This document shows positions 57,421-64,000 of a stretch of 64,000 bases of DNA, in pieces (position 1 is the first letter of the stretch; each line of letters begins with the position of its first letter). The position numbers and the translations under genes were made by a program. The notes under the pieces were generated by a model. That model saw only the letters and a program-made list of their open reading frames with translations, ran no database searches and was not told where the DNA came from. This stretch comes from Owenia fusiformis. Its lineage: Eukaryota; Annelida; Polychaeta; Sabellida; Oweniidae. Location of the stretch: positions 23,856,822 through 23,920,821 of the forward strand of contig CAIIXF020000008.1 of the NCBI GenBank assembly GCA_903813345.2, read 5' to 3'.

Positions 57421-57496
57421 AGCAGTGGTTTTACATTTCACAATACAAAATTGACATATCTTACAATTTCATATGCTAAATGTTCACATGATAAGA

Positions 57497-57860
57497 CAGT
57501 ACTGTCAACCCCCAAAGATTTTCTCGCGGGACAGATTTTTTAGACCCAGTGCCAAAAATTCGCGGGATTTCGCGGGACATCCACCTAAATTCGCGGGATT
57601 TCGCGGGACATTTAAGGGATTTGCGTGATTGCGCTAATAGGTCAAATTTTGATCAAATTCGCGGGATTTCGCGGGACCATTCGAGGGACAAACACGCTAA
57701 TTGCGGGACAGTTAACAGGGTTACCACCAAAGACTTCATAGAGGGACAGATTTTTTTAGACAAAGTGCCCTAAATTCGCGGGATTTTGCGAGACATACAC
57801 CTAAATTTGCGGGATGTCGCAAGACATTCTTGAAAGGGATTTACGTGATTGGGGCTTAAT
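57497..57860. repeat. TTCGCGGGATTTCGCGGGACA repeats, two units
   Basis: GGACAGATTTTTTAGAC...AAATTCGCGGGATT... occurs at 57530 and 57742. GCGGGACA motifs recur 8 or more times. GCGGGACAGTTAACAGG resembles an end of the 371-bp family (GCGGGACAGTTGACAGG). A related piece lies at 61110-61240. Confidence 0.7.
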
Positions 57861-57973
57861 GTAAAAGTTCTCAAATCAAACTTTCAGATACTGATTTATC
57901 AAATATAATGCACTTTACTTAAGTAAACGTCAACACAATTCCACACAATACGCATAGAAATATAATTAAACTA

Positions 57974-58538
57974 CAAGGTGGTCAAAAATATGGAAACCCT
58001 AATACCATTTTCCTCATATCTTTGTCATTTTAAAAAATAACTCCCTGATATTTTACACTTTTGTACATCATTCAATTTGCTTCCAGCCTATTTTATTTCA
58101 CGACCATCAGACTGATAGTCACAATGTTACAGTACCCTAAAGAACATGCCCAGTGGCCACTATTGGGTTGTGAGGAAACTTGACCCATCGTCTAAAATGT
58201 CCTTACCTGTGGGGATATGGCAGAGATAGAGTATATGAGAATGACCTCAGGACAATTGCAAACCTCAAAAGTGAGATAATTTGTGTCATTCAGGCCATAC
58301 CTGCTGAGGAATGCATTCGGCTCATTGACAACTGTGCTGTTTTGCCCTCAGCGCGATAATGGCCAAATCAGAAGCATATTATTCTAAATGCTGTAAAATT
58401 GTGTCTATCTATGGTCATGAAATATGGCAGGGTCGTAGAAAAATAATGATGTACAAATGTGTGAAATATCAGGGAGTAATCTCTTAAAGTGACAAAGATA
58501 TAAGGAAAATGCAGGGTTTCCATTTTTTGACCACCCTG
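57974..58538 (+). mobile_element. non-autonomous Tc1/mariner-type element, copy 2
   Basis: TA-flanked. CAAGGTGGTCAAAAATATGG and TTTTTTGACCACCCTG ends. The + strand centre reads DLRTIANLKSEI and PAEECIRLIDNC, the same transposase remnant as at 3182-3720. Confidence 0.82.
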
Positions 58539-58850
58539 TATCAAAAAACCACGCTTTAGTTGTGAGTACCGTAATCCAACACGAAATTCAAAAATTCTGA
58601 ACAATACTTTGCACTTATGGTGTTCATGACCAACTATGAAACATTTACTCCCCATAGTGTTAGATATTAAAATGTACCTATTCATATCGGGGTTTGATAG
58701 ATCTATATCAAATTATAGGGAGTCAGGTTTCTTTTCGAGATATCAGTGTTCATTTATTGGAACTAGCGTTTGCTAACATTTGCTCAGTTCTTAGATGAAG
58801 GCCGTGACACGCGTAGTAAAAAGGCCAACGTTGGAACTATACGTGACATA

Positions 58851-60812
58851 CAGGGTGATCCAGAAGTAACGTCAAAGATGTTGTAATTTCAAAAGTATTC
58901 ATCAGATCTTCATGAAATTTGGTATACATGTACCCACAACATTTCTGAGTTACCATCTCAAAGATTGGAATTCAATCATTTCATTGGTTGAAATTATGGT
59001 TGCTATAGTAACCCGATATCGCGTAACCCGGGGCAAATTACTTAACGTGTAATGCGTAATCTCAAAATATCAACAAGATCTGAAATTGTTATATCCTCAA
59101 CATTTTATTTCACAACAATATAAATCATACTATTGCACAGTTACTAATAATAGTTCATTCTACATAATTGCCACCATTTGCAACACATTTCTCATGTCTG
59201 GATACCCATTCCTTGAACACAGAATTAAATCCATTAGAACTCATTCCTTGTAGGGCTAGTACTACGGCATTTTTCAATTCCTCACAGGATTGAAAATTAT
59301 TTCCACTAAGGTTTCTTTTTAGTTCCCCATACAAATAAAAGTCACTGGGGGCAAGATCAGGTGAATAAGGGGCATGTTCAAGTTGTTGAAATCCAAGTGT
59401 TTGGACTGTGTTGCTGGTCAGGATTGCAGTGTGCGTAGGGGCATTGTCCCAATGCAAGATAAACTGCTGCAGATGTCCGGGACGCTTTTTCCTCAGGGAA
59501 CGTTGAAGATCACGCTTCAGAACCTGAAAAACAAATGTTTAATGGTTGTTAAACCAGTTGTTTCATTGATTGGATTTGGATTTGAATCATGGCCATGGAG
59601 TTATAATTATATTGACAGTGAACAACATTTAAATACTTTAATTTAAAAATAAAATTCACAGTATGATGTATTATTAGAACAAATGATATCTTACCTTTGC
59701 AATGTAAACGGCATTAATTCTCTGGCCAATGGGAACAAAATGGGTTAACACCATTCCTCTAATGTCAAAGAATGTCACAACCATTTGTTTCTTTTGTGGA
59801 ATTCCTGGTACTATTTTAGGCTTGGTTGGTGTTGGGGAGTTGTCATGTTTCCACGATGAACTTTGTTGCGTGGTCTCTGGGATGTAGAATGATAGCAATG
59901 ATTCGTCACTCGTAATGATCTTGTTAAGAAAGTCATCTCCATCTCTCCGATATTTTGCAAGAAAGTCCCTTGAAGCCTTAACACGCCGGTCTTTCTGCTC
60001 CTGTGTCAAGTCATGCGGCACCCATTTAGCAGACACCTTCTTTAACAGACAGTTCTTTGTCAGTATCCGTTGCACAGTCCCATAGCTCAGATCGTGTTTT
60101 TCAGCCAATTCTCTGATAGAAATTTGCCTATTGTCCATAACATCAGCTTCAATTGCTTTGATGGTTTGATCATCGAATGACGACACTGGCCTGCCTCCTC
60201 GCTGCTTGTCTACCACTTCATCATATCCACTGGAATACTTGTTAAACAACCTGTAAATGTTTCTCTCAGCAATGGCAGCTTTACCATATGCCTTCTTTAT
60301 CTGTCTTATAGTCTCTTTTACACCTTTCCCCAACTTTACACAGAACTTAATGTTTGTTCTTTGCTCTATTTTACTCTGACTTGGCGCCATCTTGAATTGG
60401 GTGGGTTAGTGTCCTTGGTCATGTTAGTATTTGTCATGGATGATGGAAGCAATTCAAAGAAATTGAAAGCTTTTTATGAATGCCTATTGTGACATCACAA
60501 CTATTACATATTTGTTACCATGGCAACAAATATAAAAATCATAGAAAACAAACAATGAACATTTTCAAATGTTACTGACTTTTTAAATTAGAGAAATTCA
60601 CAAAAACGTTATGGTTTCTCTTCAATTTGCCCCGGGTTACGCGATATCGGGTTACTATAGCAACCATAATTTCAACCAATGAAATGATTGAATTCCAATC
60701 TTTGAGATGGTAACTCAGAAATGTTGTGGGTACATGTATACCAAATTTCATGAAGATCTGATGAATACTTTTGAAATTACAATGTCTTTGACGTTACTTC
60801 TGGATCACCCTG
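58851..60812 (-). mobile_element. complete mariner, long TIRs, TA target duplication
   Basis: CAGGGTGATCCAGAAGTAAC begins the left end and recurs inverted at the right. Inverted repeats are about 188 bp (58851-59038, 60625-60812) and nearly identical, far longer than the roughly 30 bp usual for mariners. TA is at 58849-58850 and 60813-60814. It lies in the WDR27-like intron in the opposite orientation. Confidence 0.95.
59155..60390 (-). CDS. mariner transposase, two exons, 354 aa
   Basis: Exon 1 is 60390-59695 (232 codons) and exon 2 is 59523-59155 (122 residues plus stop). The donor GCAAAG|GTAAGA and acceptor TTTGTTTTTCAG join in phase 0. Without splicing the frame stops after VRYHLF. Residues 1-115 form the paired helix-turn-helix DNA-binding part. 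WVPHDLT is at 123-129. The catalytic set is Asp162 (TSDES), Asp258 (HWDNAPTH) and Asp293 (PYSPDLAPSDF), with 34 residues between the last two, i.e. DD34D. All three are present and no stops occur. Length fits the family (about 345). It cuts and pastes the flanking inverted repeats into TA sites in the nucleus. The intron is unusual for mariners. With near-identical ends, the copy appears recent and possibly competent. Confidence 0.94.
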
Positions 60813-61104
60813 TACATCCCTATTTTCGTAATTAAAATGAAAATTACACTCTTCCTCTTTATTTTGATAACAAATAACGGCATAATAGGTACTTGAGAAG
60901 CCAACTATATGGTGTTATTTGGATCAAAATCACAGTTTTATAAATGGACTATATGCTCCTTTTAAAAGCAGTCTTCGATGATCTGATGCAGTGGGAGTTT
61001 GGCAGCACTTTTCAAATTAGGTAAACTTTACTCCTCAAAAGCGCAAAAACTTAGCTTCTTATATCACAAGATAATTACAATTATTTAACCTCGGGGATTG
61101 TTAC

Positions 61105-61242
61105 AATTTTGAAAATTCGCGGAGGTCAAAGCCAACATTTGCGGGACTTCGCGGGACATTGCGGGACACGCAAATTAGCCAAATTTTGATCGAATTCGCG
61201 GGATAATCCCGCCATTCGCGGGACACTTGACAGCTCTGTAAG
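61105..61242. repeat. GCGGGACA repeat fragment
   Basis: ATTTGCGGGACTTCGCGGGA and TTCGCGGGACACTTGACAGC. Same motif family as 57497-57860. Confidence 0.6.
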
Positions 61243-61375
61243 AAATCTTTGAAATATTTTTTTTTTATCGCCGACAATCCAAGCAATCGCAAGAACAATC
61301 ATCAAAATGACAAAATTGTATTAATCATGAGTATTTCTATACAGCATTTCCACCATTTATTCATTATTGTATATT

Positions 61376-62511
61376 AGTGCCTTAACGATAGAACGACAGT
61401 CGGCTGGTGACGGTAGAATTAAAATCTTTTGACAGTTAAAATCAGCTGTCGTTGTTGTGGACCAAAGGACGATTCTCGGTTTGGAGAACAGTCTCCTAGG
61501 CTAAACATTTTTTCATGAAAAATATAGAAATATTACCTAAATTAAACTATGAATATTCGAAAGAGGACATTTAAATCTACAAGATGTAAAAATAACAAAT
61601 TGGTCTGAAGCAGGGATAACGCTCAATTAGACCGATTCAATAAAATATAAGTCTCGAATTGGGGAAAGAAGTTCATCAGTGTACTGCGCTAATATTTTTG
61701 GCGAAAAATCTAGAAATATTACCCAAATTAAATTATGACTATTCAAAAGAGGACATTCAAATCTATATAATGTAAAAAAAAATCAAATTTGTCCGAAGCA
61801 GGGATAATGCTCATTTAGATTGATGAACTTCGTTCTCCAAACCGAGAATCGTCCTTCCCAGGGAAATGAAACACATTTAAAACAGTGTCACTTACTTAAG
61901 TTTCTGTAAAGTTTCATGCACGGCTTTTAGCAATCAAAGATTCCTACTTATTATTGTCTTGTTTGTCGTTCTATATCTATCCTGGGGTGGTGTTTCTTTT
62001 CTCCAATACGGGAAAACATTTTGAATAAAGAATTTTCCGCCATCGAATAAGTAGGGCAATCTGCAGCAGTTTCGTTTTTGCTTCAATTCTTCGCGCATGC
62101 CTAATATTTTGAAATAATTTACAAGTGCGCATGTGTGTATGGAATTTAAGCCAATCAAATTATTCATTTCAATGCGCATGAACTAAATTCTGAACCAAGA
62201 GGAACTGGCGCAGATTGCCTCAAATGCTGAAATCGCTCTTCAAAAGCTCTTCAAAATAGATTGGTGAATAAAAATGAATAACAACTGAAGTTAGAGTGGT
62301 TTATTTAGTTCGATGTCAGGATATTTCAAGTAGGTATTGATTATATAGACGCTACAATGATGGTGTTTTGTTTTAACTCATTTTTGCCTCAAACGAAATC
62401 ATAGATTGAACACAATTTTACTTCCGGTCTTAGCCACGACAGTTTGCTATCGGCAACAGAAATAACACTGTTGTTATCGACAATGGAATCTCACTGTCGT
62501 TCAGGCACTAT
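61376..62511. mobile_element. 1.1-kb element, AGTGCCT...ACGACAGT ends, with nested repeat
   Basis: TAGTGCCTTAACGATAGAACGACAGT at the left and ACTGTCGTTCAGGCACTA at the right. Inside, AAAGGACGATTCTCGGTTTG and its inverse (61466-61485, about 61837-61856) bracket two direct copies of a roughly 140-bp unit (61525-61640, 61705-61820; GGACATTYAAATCTA, GAAGCAGGGATAA). No target duplication is clear. Confidence 0.65.
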
Positions 62512-62674
62512 TGTAATTGTATATTCACTCATTATACTTCAAAATATCCTTCACTAGGTTCCATGGAACAACCAAGAATTGCTTTCTAACTGCATGTGCA
62601 GGTTTAACAGCATTCCTCAGATCTTTAATCTGATCTGTAATCTAATATATTCTTTATTAATGTTTTACTTGTAG

Positions 62675-62822
62675 CCCCTCGAGTTAGAGGGCCACAGCAA
62701 AGTCATCACATCCATGTGTTTAGTATGTATGACATCGCAGAAGTCAACTTTATTGTGCTCAGCCGCAGAGGATTACATCATTATCTGGGACATTGAAAAA
62801 TGCAGAACTGCATATCAAAATG
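62675..62822 (+). CDS. WDR27: WDR27-like, next coding exon
   Basis: The acceptor is TTTTACTTGTAG and the donor AAAATG|GTACTA. 148 bp, starting in phase 0 and ending in phase 1. It reads PLELEGHSKVITSMCLV, then LLCSAAEDYIIIWDIEKCRT and AYQNG: a GH...WD blade (GHxxxITxM...LxCSAxxDYxIxWDxxxC) as in WDR27. The preceding intron is about 8.1 kb and holds at least seven repeat units. No further exon is recognised before 64000, so the gene continues to the right. Confidence 0.82.
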
Positions 62823-62909
62823 GTACTATAGATTTTGGCATATTATTTGTACAATGTTGAATACCAAAAAACCTTACTCACCTAAAAATGAATATCTCTT
62901 TAACCAATA

Positions 62910-63378
62910 CAGTTTGATAAAAGAAAGTTTGCACAATTAAAGTTCGCTTAATGTTCTATAAAGTGGCAAAGTGTAATTATATTGTTGTGCTTAGAACATT
63001 TTGGAGAGCTTTACAAACAAGGAATGGTGTTGATAGGCCATCCCAGTAGTTTTAACAAGATGGAGTGACACCACAAATATCCGACATCACAGATTTAATT
63101 TGAAGATCATCAGTCGTAGAGTAGATAACAATTGGGCACCCCACTCCCCACTCCCCAGACCTTAACCCTCCAGATTTTTATCTGCGGGGGTTCCTTAAGG
63201 ATAATGTATTGTAAATGCTAACAAAATTAACCCTCAAACTATCTCAGAGCTGAAACAAAAGAAAACATGAATGCAAGTGTTGCCAATAACTTGATGTGGT
63301 GGCCATATTGGTGAAACTATGTCAAGTTGGAGAACCTTGAAGTAACTTTAATTGTGCAAACTTTCTTTTATCAAAATC
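62910..63378 (+). mobile_element. mariner-derived element, deleted
   Basis: TA-flanked. CAGTTTGATAAAAGAAAGTT and its near-inverse at the right (AACTTTCTTTTATCAAAATCT). About 63135-63265 on the + strand resembles the mariner third-Asp region: PTPHS, then DLNPPDFYL, GFLKDNV after a frameshift. The remainder of the transposase is missing. Confidence 0.75.
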
Positions 63379-64000
63379 TATTAGTTGGTTCTTGGTATTC
63401 ACCTTTCCACAAAGTCAGCTCATGAATATTATAATGAGCTGCTTAAAAATCTGTGACGTCAATGAGAGAAACCTTTTCCCGCGAAAAACAAATGCAATTG
63501 AGTTGACATGTAAATCTTCGGTTGATTGCTGTAAGTTTTACCTCTTCAAATGTGCAAGTAATCAGTAAATTATTGACGGATTTTTATTGAACGTCAAATT
63601 GACATTAATTTAAGCCTTCTAAGCGATTTAAATAATAAATTTCTGTTCATAATTAGTAAATAATTTGAAGAGAATTACTCCCGGTTAGTTTTCAATCATG
63701 ATAGGAACTGGATGTGAACAGGTGAAATTATCATAATCATTAGTTCACCAACATTATAATATGTCTCCCATGCACGAAAATATATAGATAGACAATCTAT
63801 TTTAAGTTAATCTTCAGTGTCATTTGATGAATGACCTGTTCAAATTAAAAACATTTGCTCTTGTTCATAAAATCATTGACTTCACTACTTCCAAAATAGA
63901 TCCAGCAGACCGTAGAATTTTTCTTAACCAAAATGATGATGGATTTCTCGAAAATAATGAGTATGAGAACGCTTAATAGAAAACAAACATGGATATGGGT
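63379..64000. other. no feature recognised
   Basis: AT-rich, presumably WDR27-like intron. No exon is seen. Confidence 0.35.

Overview
The window is eukaryotic, most likely a marine or other aquatic invertebrate. It has spliced genes with GT/AG introns, metazoan gene families, an AT-rich background, and very dense decayed and intact transposable elements, minisatellites and one large satellite array. I cannot name the species. Nothing looks prokaryotic, and I see no rRNA gene, CRISPR array or intact tRNA gene.

Two host genes are supported, both on the + strand. At the left end (1868-3056) lie the last three coding exons of a membrane phospholipase B (PLB1-like): the SGNH block-V Asp/His motif, a linker, then a transmembrane helix, a short cytoplasmic tail and a stop. 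Near the right end, two exons (54413-54559 and 62675-62822) encode the start of a WD-repeat protein resembling WDR27. About 8.1 kb of repeat-filled intron separates them, and the gene continues beyond the window.

Two mobile-element genes look intact. A two-exon gene on the minus strand (6645-9979) encodes a predicted 733-residue protein with a basic N-terminus and an acidic-triad-like core. I read it as a DDE-type transposase of a superfamily I cannot name. Copies of a GTAACGATGA / GTAACGAAAGTAAC motif cluster on both sides of it. A complete mariner (58851-60812) has a DD34D transposase of 354 residues interrupted by a 171-bp intron, about 188-bp terminal inverted repeats and TA target duplications.

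Layout: 1-5.1 kb, PLB1 exons, mariner and LINE fossils, small foldback elements. 6.1-11.1 kb, transposase gene. 11.2-12.3 kb, broken LINE. 12.3-15.5 kb, diverged repeats and a 136-bp minisatellite with 419-bp higher order. 16.5-22.4 kb, a roughly 5.9-kb unit with inverted ends holding several nested elements. 22.5-25 kb, small DNA transposons. 25.0-30.8 kb, two adjacent 2.9-kb elements. 31.2-31.7 kb, 500-base assembly gap. 31.7-37.7 kb, satellite. 37.8-53 kb, many nested non-autonomous elements. 53-64 kb, WDR27-like exons with intronic elements, including the mariner.

Most of the novelty lies in non-autonomous transposons. Several have readable target-site duplications, and four have an uninterrupted copy of their target elsewhere in the window (element pairs 16657-17531/22280, 25384-25773/28290 and 51492-51862/56150) or show a reproducible duplication (20014-20384 with 51492-51862). 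These allow exact calls of element ends without outside data.
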